Virus record (IMG/VR): IMGVR_UViG_3300035156_000049
Coordinates: 1-20,157 of that record
DNA length: 20,157 nt
From: a virus
Strand: one strand, 5' to 3'
Positions 1 to 5,261 of the stretch are shown piece after piece. The notes under the pieces were generated by a model. That model worked only from the letters and a program-made list of their open reading frames with translations, searched no databases and was not told the origin of the DNA. Within the stretch, counting starts at the first letter, position 1; every line of letters begins with the position of its first letter. Position numbers and translations under genes: made by a program.

Positions 1-38
1 TGCCGGCGCCGGAGACCGATGCGCCGCTGCCGTTCTAG
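1..38 (+). CDS. 3' end of a host gene (partial)
   Basis: One plus-strand frame reads through the window edge and ends PAPETDAPLPF at a TAG (36-38). The Pro/Ala/acid-rich tail is typical of a GC-rich bacterial protein terminus, but eleven codons cannot identify it. It lies outside the tRNA-derived attachment core (62-108), so it should be chromosomal flank and not prophage. The call rests only on this open frame and its position. Confidence 0.3.
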   Translation, partial: PAPETDAPLPF

Positions 39-61
39 AGGGGGCAATGAGGAAATGGGAC

Positions 62-108
62 TGGAGCGGGTGAAGGGAATCGAACCCTCGTCATAAGCTT
101 GGGAAGCT
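62..108 (-). other. Prophage attachment core: 3' part of tRNA-Gly(CCC)
   Basis: Read on the minus strand this is the second half of a tRNA-Gly: anticodon loop TTCCCAA, 3' anticodon strand GCTTA, a T arm around GGTTCGATTCC, acceptor strand CACCCGC and encoded TCCA. The 5' half is missing. Upstream of the loop the sequence gives ACAGC, which pairs only at its last three positions with GCTTA, and there is no 5' acceptor strand GCGGGTG. This is what integration into the 3' end of a tRNA gene leaves at the far prophage boundary: the complete tRNA should stand at the other end. The core probably begins near the anticodon loop; its exact edge needs the other junction. Confidence 0.8.
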
Positions 109-126
109 GTCCGAGGAATGGCTTAA

Positions 127-223
127 CCATGCGGGTTTCAGCCTGTTTTTCGCTCCACAAAACACGTATTTCAGACCTCTTGAAACCCACTATCCATGCG
201 GGCCTCTTTGGTTTTGTGGAGCG
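127..223. repeat. Interleaved inverted and direct repeats beside the attachment core
   Basis: Three perfect repeat pairs share 97 bases. Inverted pair A is GGGTTTCA (133-140) with TGAAACCC (181-188). Inverted pair B is CGCTCCACAAAAC (151-163) with GTTTTGTGGAGCG (211-223). A direct repeat CCATGCGGG occurs at 127-135 and 194-202. A and B interleave (A-B-A'-B'), so both cannot form as simple nested hairpins. The TGGAGCG part of pair B also occurs in the tRNA 3' end (62-68). Recombinase or excisionase arm sites are the likeliest reading given the location; a terminator is possible, since TCTTTTC follows 223 on the plus strand. Confidence 0.6.
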
Positions 224-266
224 TCTTTTCAGCTATCGCCGCTAGTGATCTCGGGATTGGTCCGGT

Positions 267-563
267 TCAATTGCGGGTGATCGGCGCGCGCATCAAGGCG
301 GCGGCCAAGTTGAAACCAGGAGGGAACACCATTGGTTGTTCGAGCTCGTCGCACAGTTGCATTAAGGAAATAGTCATATCGACGATGAGGTCGTTGATCC
401 TTCCCTCGCGCTCTAGGCTCGCTCCCAGATTCCCCATGTCGATTTGGGCCAGCCCGTGTTGAAGCACGCTGACACGAGCCACGATGTCCTCGGCCGACCT
501 AGCCAGTCCCACCTCAGCCGCACAGCCTGGTTGCGTTCCTGCCCCTGTCGCACTATCCTGCAT
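267..563 (-). CDS. Hypothetical helical protein, 98 aa, next to attachment site
   Basis: Unrecognised. The ATG at 563 is preceded by a strong ribosome-binding site (AGGAAGGAG, about 6 bases upstream), which is why this frame is preferred to the overlapping plus-strand frames. The N-terminal 25 residues are Gly/Ala/Thr-rich and look disordered. Residues about 25-75 look helical (SAEDIVARVSVLQHGLAQ, then DLIVDMTISLMQLCDELEQ), and the end is short and non-polar. No signal peptide or membrane segment is evident. It is separated from the lysis operon by about 470 bases with two hairpins, so it is probably expressed independently, as a lysogen-expressed accessory gene or a small late gene. It is the last phage gene before the attachment core. 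Confidence 0.6.
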   Translation of the reverse strand: MQDSATGAGTQPGCAAEVGLARSAEDIVARVSVLQHGLAQIDMGNLGASLEREGRINDLIVDMTISLMQLCDELEQPMVFPPGFNLAAALMRAPITRN

Positions 564-612
564 ATGAGTCTCCTTCCTGTTTTACCCGTTATCGCGCTTT
601 GTTGTGAGATTC

Positions 613-654
613 AAAAGCCTCGAACTAACTTTCCTAGGGTTCTTCGAGGCTTTT
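613..654 (-). terminator. Bidirectional hairpin, possible terminator
   Basis: A perfect 12-base inverted repeat, AAAAGCCTCGAA (613-624) with TTCGAGGCTTTT (643-654), has an 18-base loop. T-runs are present on both strands (651-655 on plus, four T after the stem on minus), so it could end transcription in either direction. It separates the small gene at 267-563 from the upstream non-coding segment. The long loop makes it weaker than a textbook terminator. Confidence 0.55.
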
Positions 655-762
655 TCTATTCCCGCTTAGGCGCTTCTGAAAACAAGCATAAGGCATGGCC
701 GGACGAAAGCGCAAGGACGTTTAGTCGCACAGATTCCTCTATGAAAACAAGGGCCTGCGACC

Positions 763-793
763 AAAATCGTGTATCCGACATTTCGGACACGAT
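763..793 (-). terminator. Dyad with minus-strand T-run: terminator or operator
   Basis: ATCGTGT (766-772) pairs with ACACGAT (787-793), and after a two-base bulge CCGA (775-778) pairs with TCGG (783-786), leaving a CATT loop. On the minus strand the stem is followed by TTTT (766-763), as expected of an intrinsic terminator for leftward transcription. The near-symmetry would equally suit a repressor operator. Lying 209 bases beyond the LexA box, it could end a short leftward transcript. Confidence 0.5.
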
Positions 794-817
794 TAATCAA
801 CCCGGATAAACCTATTT

Positions 818-907
818 ATAGAAATCCAAATAATTGACGTGAAAGGATTTCTTTCATAGGAAAATAAAATTTGCAAAAATGTGGAGAAATTCCATAGAAA
901 TACAAAT
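818..907 (+). repeat. Iterated ATAGAAATNCAAAT motif in AT-rich block
   Basis: ATAGAAATCCAAAT (818-831) and ATAGAAATACAAAT (894-907) differ at one position and start 76 bases apart, about seven helical turns. A partial inverted copy, GGATTTCT, lies between them (845-852). Paired AT-rich motifs on one face of the helix suggest protein binding (nucleoid protein, repressor or recombinase). The function is not known, and low-complexity AT sequence raises the chance of coincidence. Confidence 0.4.
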
Positions 908-1001
908 TTAAATTGCAATGCCTATGCCGGCGCGCCAGTAAATAACCTCAACGGTCTATGTTGCAGAAGTGAGACAACTTCTCGGCGCGCCGCCTCTGAA
1001 C

Positions 1002-1021
1002 TACTGTATGTTTGTACAGTA
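1002..1021. promoter_or_regulatory. LexA (SOS) box
   Basis: TACTGT (1002-1007) and ACAGTA (1016-1021) flank an eight-base spacer, giving the proteobacterial CTGT-N8-ACAG LexA consensus with the outer T/A extended. It lies 10 bases after the holin stop codon. A minus-strand -10-like TATACT (1023-1018) overlaps it, with no good -35. No gene with a ribosome-binding site starts nearby: leftward the first is at 563, rightward the transcript would be antisense to the lysis genes. A phage repressor operator is the alternative. Confidence 0.6.
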
Positions 1022-1031
1022 TAGCAAACCT

Positions 1032-1439
1032 TTACACCCCCTTTACCTTCTCCACGGTCCGGAAGCCGCCGAGGCCGAGCAGCGCCAAGAGGATCGTGCT
1101 CATCTCGGTAAAATCAAACGTTGGTATTGTAATAGGGTGGCCAACCATGGCCATGACGACGACGGCGGCCGGGCCCAGGATGAACTTGAATGCGAACGCG
1201 GCGCCGCATACCCAGCCGATTGCCGGGCGCCAGCCGGAGACGAACAGCGACTGGCTCGCCGCTTCCACCTTGTTGATGTCGATCTGGCCGGTGGCCAGCT
1301 TCAGGTCGGCGTCCAGCTGGGCCAGCTCGCCGGCCTGGGCCATGCGCATCACCTCGAGCTTGGCCTCGGCCGCGATTTTGGGGTCGGGCAGCAGACGGTC
1401 AAGCAGGCTGCCCAGCAGCGGAATGAATGCACCACCCAT
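1032..1439 (-). CDS. Holin, three-transmembrane GTA-type
   Basis: A 135-residue inner-membrane protein that would form the lesion letting the neighbouring lysozyme reach the cell wall. The N-terminus (LLGSLLDRLLPDPKIAAEAK) is amphipathic, followed by a charged helix with Gln, Asp and Glu. Two or three hydrophobic stretches follow: after WRPAIGWVCGAAFAFKF, at LGPAAVVVMAMV, and near the end at LLALLGLGGF. The W-R-P-x-I-G-W motif and this arrangement resemble the three-TM holin family first described for gene transfer agents. The ATG overlaps the lysozyme stop as TGATG, so translation is probably coupled. It is the last gene of the late operon. Confidence 0.75.
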   Translation of the reverse strand: MGGAFIPLLGSLLDRLLPDPKIAAEAKLEVMRMAQAGELAQLDADLKLATGQIDINKVEAASQSLFVSGWRPAIGWVCGAAFAFKFILGPAAVVVMAMVGHPITIPTFDFTEMSTILLALLGLGGFRTVEKVKGV

Positions 1440-1855
1440 CAGAACTCTCCTTTACGCATGGTGGCGGCCAAGCGCACTGCCCGATCGCCGACTTGGTTGG
1501 CCCACTTCGAAATGAGCATTTCGGCGGCGGCCGCGTCGTAGCGCTTGGCCTTCATCAGCGCCAGCGTGTTGACGAACCCCTTCAGCCGGTCGATGCCGAG
1601 ATTGAAAGCCATGTTCGCGAGAACGCCCTGTCGGGCCTCACTCATCTCGCGCCACCAGGGAAGGTGCCTGTCGAGGTCCTGCTCGACACCCCTGATGTCA
1701 TTCCGGAGCATCAGGTCCATTTCGTCGTCCGAGAACGGTCGGTCCGTCAGGTTCCGACCGACGCCGCCGGTAACCTTGCCGACCGTGTCAACGTAGATGC
1801 GCGGTCGGCGGCCTTCGTCGATCGTGAGCTGCGCCGCCAGTTTCTCGCGGTTCAC
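1439..1855 (-). CDS. T4-type lysozyme (endolysin, GH24)
   Basis: A 138-residue peptidoglycan hydrolase cutting the MurNAc-GlcNAc bond. The T4 lysozyme triad is present with exact spacing: Glu14 in IDEG, Asp23 in IYVDT and Thr29 (T4: Glu11, Asp20, Thr26). The C-terminal half keeps family landmarks: ANMAFNLG, GFVNTLALMKAKRYDAAA and a final RAVRLAATMRKGEF. There is no signal peptide or SAR-type anchor, so release should need the holin. It starts by an ATGA overlap with the upstream small membrane protein and ends in TGATG with the holin. The sequence is short relative to T4 lysozyme (164 aa) but complete for the domain. Confidence 0.92.
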   Translation of the reverse strand: MNREKLAAQLTIDEGRRPRIYVDTVGKVTGGVGRNLTDRPFSDDEMDLMLRNDIRGVEQDLDRHLPWWREMSEARQGVLANMAFNLGIDRLKGFVNTLALMKAKRYDAAAAEMLISKWANQVGDRAVRLAATMRKGEF

Positions 1856-2088
1856 TGGTGCCTCCCCTGCGCGAGAATTCGCGACAGCAACTCTTCCTTT
1901 TCCAGGTCTTTCAGCTCCTGTTCACGCTTGTCCTTGCGCTTCGTGTACCAGGCGTTCATGACGAACGTCAGGAAGCCCAGCAGGATGCCGGTGAGACACG
2001 CCCATTCGTTCATAGTCAGGGCGCCGACCCCGAAGGAGCCGGCGGCGCCGGCGTAGCTGCTGATCTCGGGGATGTTGGATTTGCTCAT
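1852..2088 (-). CDS. Small membrane protein, probable holin or antiholin
   Basis: A 78-residue protein beginning MSKSNIP. An in-frame ATG five codons earlier (2103) exists, but AAAAGG stands about 6 bases before the second ATG, so that start is chosen. One clear membrane helix (about 27-46, WACLTGILLGFLTFVMNAWY) is preceded by a Gly/Ala-rich, weakly hydrophobic stretch that could be a second. The C-terminal third is highly charged (TKRKDKREQELKDLEKEELL), typical of small class II/III holins of the HP1 type. It sits directly upstream of the lysozyme. With another holin after the lysozyme, one may act as antiholin; the sequence cannot say which. Confidence 0.7.
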   Translation of the reverse strand: MSKSNIPEISSYAGAAGSFGVGALTMNEWACLTGILLGFLTFVMNAWYTKRKDKREQELKDLEKEELLSRILAQGRHQ

Positions 2089-2109
2089 TGGTTGCCTTTT
2101 CATTGGGCG

Positions 2110-2658
2110 TTAAAAAGCCCGCATCGGCGGGCTGGGTGGGGGCGTTTGTGGTGGCCGTCGCAATCGGATAATCGGGCCTTTAGGGTAGTCGACCATGTGC
2201 AGGTCGATCGGGCGCACGCGCCTCATGACGTTCGGGTCGAACAGGCGCAGGCGGCCGGCCAGCACGATCGCGAACGTCAGGTCCGAACACCACCAGCGGT
2301 CGTCGTCGCTCCAGTCCTCCGAATAAGTCAGGGGGATGCCGAGGGCGCCGGCGAAGTCGTATCTCTTCGGCTTGTAGGGCGGCGGCGGCGCGCACTGCGA
2401 TTCAGCGAACGCGCGCGCGGCATCGATGTCGGGCACTAGCACCGGCATGTCGCGGTAGACAACGATCCCCTCCATCAGCTCCTCGACCGTGCCGGCGCGG
2501 CAGCCGTGCGTCATCGACGCCTCGTAGGCCCGCTCCCCGATGATCGTGATCGAGTGGCTGAACTGGCGCGAGCCGGACGCGACCCCGATGGCCAGGCTGA
2601 GCGGGTTGTACGGCCAGCGGCTGGTGAGCCGGATCGTGATGATTCCAGGACGTGCCAT
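2110..2658 (-). CDS. Putative permuted papain-fold (NlpC/P60-like, YiiX/DUF830-type) peptidase
   Basis: A 182-residue protein. Its likely catalytic pattern runs in permuted order: His35 in FSHSITI, an acidic residue in YEAS (Glu46), and Cys124 in WWCSDL after KRYDFAGALGIPL. His before Cys is the arrangement of circularly permuted NlpC/P60 amidases such as YiiX, which cleave peptide or amide bonds in cell-wall or acyl substrates. There is no signal peptide; the C-terminus is Pro/Arg-rich. The ATG overlaps the previous stop (TAATG) with GAGGAG upstream. At the end of the tail module it may be a virion-associated wall hydrolase or a tail protein processor. The last codons are part of a terminator hairpin. 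Family assignment is by motif only. Confidence 0.6.
   Translation of the reverse strand: MARPGIITIRLTSRWPYNPLSLAIGVASGSRQFSHSITIIGERAYEASMTHGCRAGTVEELMEGIVVYRDMPVLVPDIDAARAFAESQCAPPPPYKPKRYDFAGALGIPLTYSEDWSDDDRWWCSDLTFAIVLAGRLRLFDPNVMRRVRPIDLHMVDYPKGPIIRLRRPPQTPPPSPPMRAF
2112..2133 (-). terminator. Intrinsic terminator overlapping the peptidase stop
   Basis: On the minus strand AGCCCGC-CGAT-GCGGGCT forms a seven-base-pair stem with a four-base loop and is followed by five T. The stem encodes the last peptidase codons (MRAF) and the TAA lies within the T-run. It separates the tail genes from the lysis cassette 24 bases before the holin-like start. Confidence 0.85.
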
Positions 2659-3494
2659 TACAGCTCCTCTACATACAGGGTGGTGGAATATGCCGCGGCG
2701 TATTTCAGGGCCATGGCCGAGTCTTGCGAACGCTTGCCGTAAATCGTCCAGTCGCGCTCCTCGGCCAGGTCACCGGACCCGGGACGCACGCTCAGCAGGA
2801 TCGGGTACGCCTGGCTGTTCCTCAGCAGGCCGGCGAAGATCTCGCGATCCGCCGGCAGCAGGTACGACAGGTCGACCGGCACCTTCCGATAGATGAAGCC
2901 CGGATCGGTGACCAGGCCGCCGGCCGCGGTGCGCTCGTGCTTGCTGGTGTCGACGATGGTCAGCGGCGCGTTCTTCGCGTTGTACTGCGGCGACCAGTAC
3001 GGGCCGACCACCATGCAAGCCGCCTCGATGTAGCCCTGCAGGTTGTTCGGGTCCGCGATGTCGACGACGACCTTGAAGGCGGTCACGGGACTGAACCAGT
3101 GCCGCGCGCAGGCGCCGCCGCCGTTGCTGTATGCGCTGGCCGCCTGCGCCGGCGTGAACCCGCGCGGCCGCAGCGCCGGCGCCGGGCAGGCCGGTACCGG
3201 CGTCACGCCGCTGTCATACAGCACCGTGGTGCCGTTGCTGGCGTAGGCGCGCACGCGGATCGTCGAGGTCGGCGACAGGTTGCAGTACGGCAGAGCGACG
3301 CACCCGATCAGCTCTCCGGCCGCCCATGTGGCGGTGTAGGTCTGGACCAGCGGCGTCGCGCCGGCGGAGCGGTGCACGCTATCCTTGCTCGCCAGCAGCA
3401 GGTTCGCGACCACCAGCGCGCCGGCGGTACTGGCGGCCGTGAACGTCGCCGCGCGCTCGAGCGCGTTGTCCGATACGATTCTCAGGTTTGGCAT
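2658..3494 (-). CDS. Tail tip/fibre structural protein, beta-rich, 278 aa
   Basis: No family is recognised with certainty. The N-terminal 100 residues look like a beta sandwich (ATFTAASTAGALVVANLL, then STIRVRAYASNGTTVLYDSG at 77-96), ending in an LYDSG strand also present in the 254-aa protein two genes upstream. The middle has several cysteines (65, 71, 103, 129, 160). The C-terminal part (FIYRKVPVDLSYLLPADREIFAGLL) continues to a beta-strand-like end. ATG at 3494 has GGAG upstream. Its position between tail tip genes and lysis suggests an exposed tip or receptor-binding component. That is inferred from context. Confidence 0.6.
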   Translation of the reverse strand: MPNLRIVSDNALERAATFTAASTAGALVVANLLLASKDSVHRSAGATPLVQTYTATWAAGELIGCVALPYCNLSPTSTIRVRAYASNGTTVLYDSGVTPVPACPAPALRPRGFTPAQAASAYSNGGGACARHWFSPVTAFKVVVDIADPNNLQGYIEAACMVVGPYWSPQYNAKNAPLTIVDTSKHERTAAGGLVTDPGFIYRKVPVDLSYLLPADREIFAGLLRNSQAYPILLSVRPGSGDLAEERDWTIYGKRSQDSAMALKYAAAYSTTLYVEEL

Positions 3495-3506
3495 ATGGCT
3501 CCAGGT

Positions 3507-4187
3507 TCAGGAAAGCAGGGACGCGAACGGCGCGGTGTCGTCATAGGCGCGCCAGGTGATCGCGCTCGCCTCTTCCGTCGTGGCCGCGCTCTCGATCAGC
3601 GCGCGCAGGTGGCGCCCCTTTGCATAGATCGCGTCGATGTGCGCGTCCAGCACCAGGCCCATGGCGACGACCTGGCCAGCACTCAGCGTGCGCACCGTGT
3701 TGTCGGTCAGGGTCCAGTCCTTGCTGTACGGCTGGCCGGCCGCCTGCGTGAGGTAGGCAGCGACCGCAGCTCCGGTCATGTCTTCCTTGTTGATCTGGTA
3801 GACGCCCCCTTCGAACGTGAAGTTGCCCGCCAGCGCTTGCGTGCGCGCAGCCTTGACGGCGACCCAGGCTCGTTCGCGCGCGGCCTGCACGGTGTCGCCG
3901 TTGTCCACCACCAGCTGCCCGCCGTAGAACGGCAGATCCGGGCGCTGGGTCAGGACGAGCTCCAGGTTGTCCGAGATCGAGTCGAGGCCAACGAATTCAT
4001 TAAGGTGGACGCTGTGCTGCCAGGAGCAGGCCTGCTGCTTGCCAGCGAGGTAGTCGGCCTCGGTGACGAAGGACACGACGCCCAGCAGGGCGAAACCTTC
4101 CTTGAAGCGCATGTCCGCCGCGATCAAGACGTGGAACGACACCGGGACGTTGCTCGCCCCGTAGTGGGTTTCTTTCAGGATTGGCAT
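3507..4187 (-). CDS. DUF4376-domain tail protein
   Basis: A 226-residue protein. Residues about 103-220 fit the DUF4376 pattern seen in phage tail-fibre and fibre-assembly proteins: a helix with RERAWVAVKAAR, an NFTFEGGVYQI strand, W-T-L-T-D-N-T-V, then helices ending LRALIESAATTEEASAITW. The N-terminal 90 residues are a separate, mostly beta domain (ASNVPVSFHVLIAADMRF). ATG at 4187 follows AAAGGG and lies 13 bases after the previous stop, one of the few small gaps in the operon. Likely role: tail tip or fibre part. The exact function of DUF4376 is not known. Confidence 0.65.
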   Translation of the reverse strand: MPILKETHYGASNVPVSFHVLIAADMRFKEGFALLGVVSFVTEADYLAGKQQACSWQHSVHLNEFVGLDSISDNLELVLTQRPDLPFYGGQLVVDNGDTVQAARERAWVAVKAARTQALAGNFTFEGGVYQINKEDMTGAAVAAYLTQAAGQPYSKDWTLTDNTVRTLSAGQVVAMGLVLDAHIDAIYAKGRHLRALIESAATTEEASAITWRAYDDTAPFASLLS

Positions 4188-4200
4188 GGTGCCCTTTCGT

Positions 4201-4965
4201 TTATACGTCGTGCTGCCAGCGGTCCAAAACCATCACCGCGTTGTTGAGCCCCGAGGAGCGCCAGAGGCCTGAATACGGGGCATTCGAAGTAGTGTCCGGG
4301 TCAAACTGGTAAAAATACCGGCAGAAGATGGACTGCAGGCCGCCATTGCCAACGACTCGATAAAACAGCCGCCCCTTCGCCTCGCCGGTTCCGCTCTTGT
4401 CGCCCCAGTGTTCGTGCAAGCGGCGCGAGTCGATCGAGAGCGCCGGGCTTTGGGGCATGTAGCCTTTCGGCGCGCCCCACCCGTTCAGGGTCATAACAGC
4501 TTCGCGGCCGGACCATGCCATGTCCGGATTCAGGCCGGTGAACACCTGGTTGATGTTCAGGTGCCTGTTGCCGCTGTCGTAGAGTAGCTGGCCGCCCGGG
4601 CCCCAGACTCGTTTCCCATAGCGCTCGCTCCCGTAGGACACGTAGTCGAGCGCGAAGTAGTAGATCGTCGGGGGTTCAACATACGATCCTGGCGAGTAGA
4701 TACAGCCGGCGCCGGCAGGGTCGCCAAAATAGTACGTTTCGCTGGCATTAAACGGCACGCTGAAAAACACAACATACGGCCGGTTGAGCGCAGCGCTCGG
4801 GATCGGGTAGTTCCACTGCCGGTAGACCCAGCCCCCTTGTGCCGGCGAGTCGAAGGACGGGTAATCGCCGGCCCACAGCACGGCGATCAGCTGCGGCACC
4901 ATTCTTTTGTTGTCGATTTGGCGCCCGCCGCTGGCGGAGACGATTCTTGATCCGTAATCACTCAT
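4201..4965 (-). CDS. Hypothetical tail tip protein, Tyr/Trp-rich, 254 aa
   Basis: Unrecognised beyond its context. It is unusually rich in Tyr, Trp and Gly, with alternating short strands (RPYVVFFSVPFN, ETYYFGDP, TIYYFALDYVSYG) and a KRVWGPGGQLLYDSG strand at about 118-132. The latter matches the LYDSG strand of the 278-aa protein further along. Aromatic-rich beta folds are common in receptor-binding and carbohydrate-contacting tail parts. There is no signal peptide or membrane helix. It starts by an ATGA overlap with the 99-aa gene upstream, which points to joint expression. It could be a small tail fibre or a tip decoration protein. Confidence 0.6.
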   Translation of the reverse strand: MSDYGSRIVSASGGRQIDNKRMVPQLIAVLWAGDYPSFDSPAQGGWVYRQWNYPIPSAALNRPYVVFFSVPFNASETYYFGDPAGAGCIYSPGSYVEPPTIYYFALDYVSYGSERYGKRVWGPGGQLLYDSGNRHLNINQVFTGLNPDMAWSGREAVMTLNGWGAPKGYMPQSPALSIDSRRLHEHWGDKSGTGEAKGRLFYRVVGNGGLQSIFCRYFYQFDPDTTSNAPYSGLWRSSGLNNAVMVLDRWQHDV

Positions 4966-5261
4966 AGTGCGAAGACCGCAATCTTGGTTGTCCAGTCGGT
5001 GGTTGGAGCAGAAGCCGGAGGGGTGAATGGATCAGCTTCGACATACGGGTATCCGTTGCCATCACGGGCGAACCGGATCGTGTGGTAGCCGCCGTAGATG
5101 ACCTGGCCGAAGATATTCATCGTGTCCAGGTCCGTGAACGTCCGGCGCCCGCCGCCCTGACTGAAGGTCACCACCTCGACGAAGACGCCTCCGTTTCCGT
5201 CAGGGCTCAGGACCTCGCGCCCGCTGCGAAAGGTGATGTGGCCGTAGCGTGCGTTCGACAT
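4962..5261 (-). CDS. Small tail-tip-associated protein, 99 aa
   Basis: Unrecognised. It begins immediately after the stop of the 865-aa protein (TAG then ATG) and overlaps the next gene by ATGA. The composition is beta-like: GHITFRSGREVLSPDG, VFVEVVTFSQGGGRRTFTD, then IYGGYHTIRFARDGNGYPYVEADPF and a Pro/Thr-rich linker before a final strand, WTTKIAVFAL. The very tight coupling on both sides suggests a structural partner of its neighbours, perhaps a tail tip adaptor. No catalytic motif is seen. Confidence 0.55.
   Translation of the reverse strand: MSNARYGHITFRSGREVLSPDGNGGVFVEVVTFSQGGGRRTFTDLDTMNIFGQVIYGGYHTIRFARDGNGYPYVEADPFTPPASAPTTDWTTKIAVFAL

Larger units (their letters stand above)
564..1031. 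other. Non-coding regulatory-looking segment, partly AT-rich
   Basis: No convincing gene is seen here. The stretch holds two dyads (613-654 and 766-793), an AT-rich block at about 800-925 in an otherwise GC-rich window, a repeated 14-base motif, and a near-perfect LexA box (1002-1021). GGCGCGCC occurs twice within about 60 bases (around 930 and 985). On the minus strand two 13-codon frames overlap as ATGA inside the AT-rich block, the first encoding MEFLHIFANFIFL. Neither has a ribosome-binding site, so they are not called as genes. Confidence 0.6.

Noticed and set aside
109-150. Complete tRNA gene at the left end
   Set aside because: ATGGTTAAGCCAT could mimic a D arm, but no GCGGGTG acceptor strand is present and the anticodon stem pairs at only three positions, so only the 3' part is real.
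196-809. Plus-strand frames at 196-462 and 444-809
   Set aside because: No ribosome-binding site and serine-rich shadow composition; the minus-strand frame at 267-563 has a strong site and protein-like composition, and 444-809 runs across two hairpins.
840-880. Plus-strand promoter TTGACG (834-839) with -10 near 857
   Set aside because: At 17-base spacing the -10 is TAGGAA, a poor match, and no plus-strand gene follows.
2652-4247. 531-codon plus-strand frame
   Set aside because: Arg/Ala/Gly-rich translation typical of antisense of GC-rich genes; it opposes three well-supported minus-strand genes with ribosome-binding sites and coupled starts.
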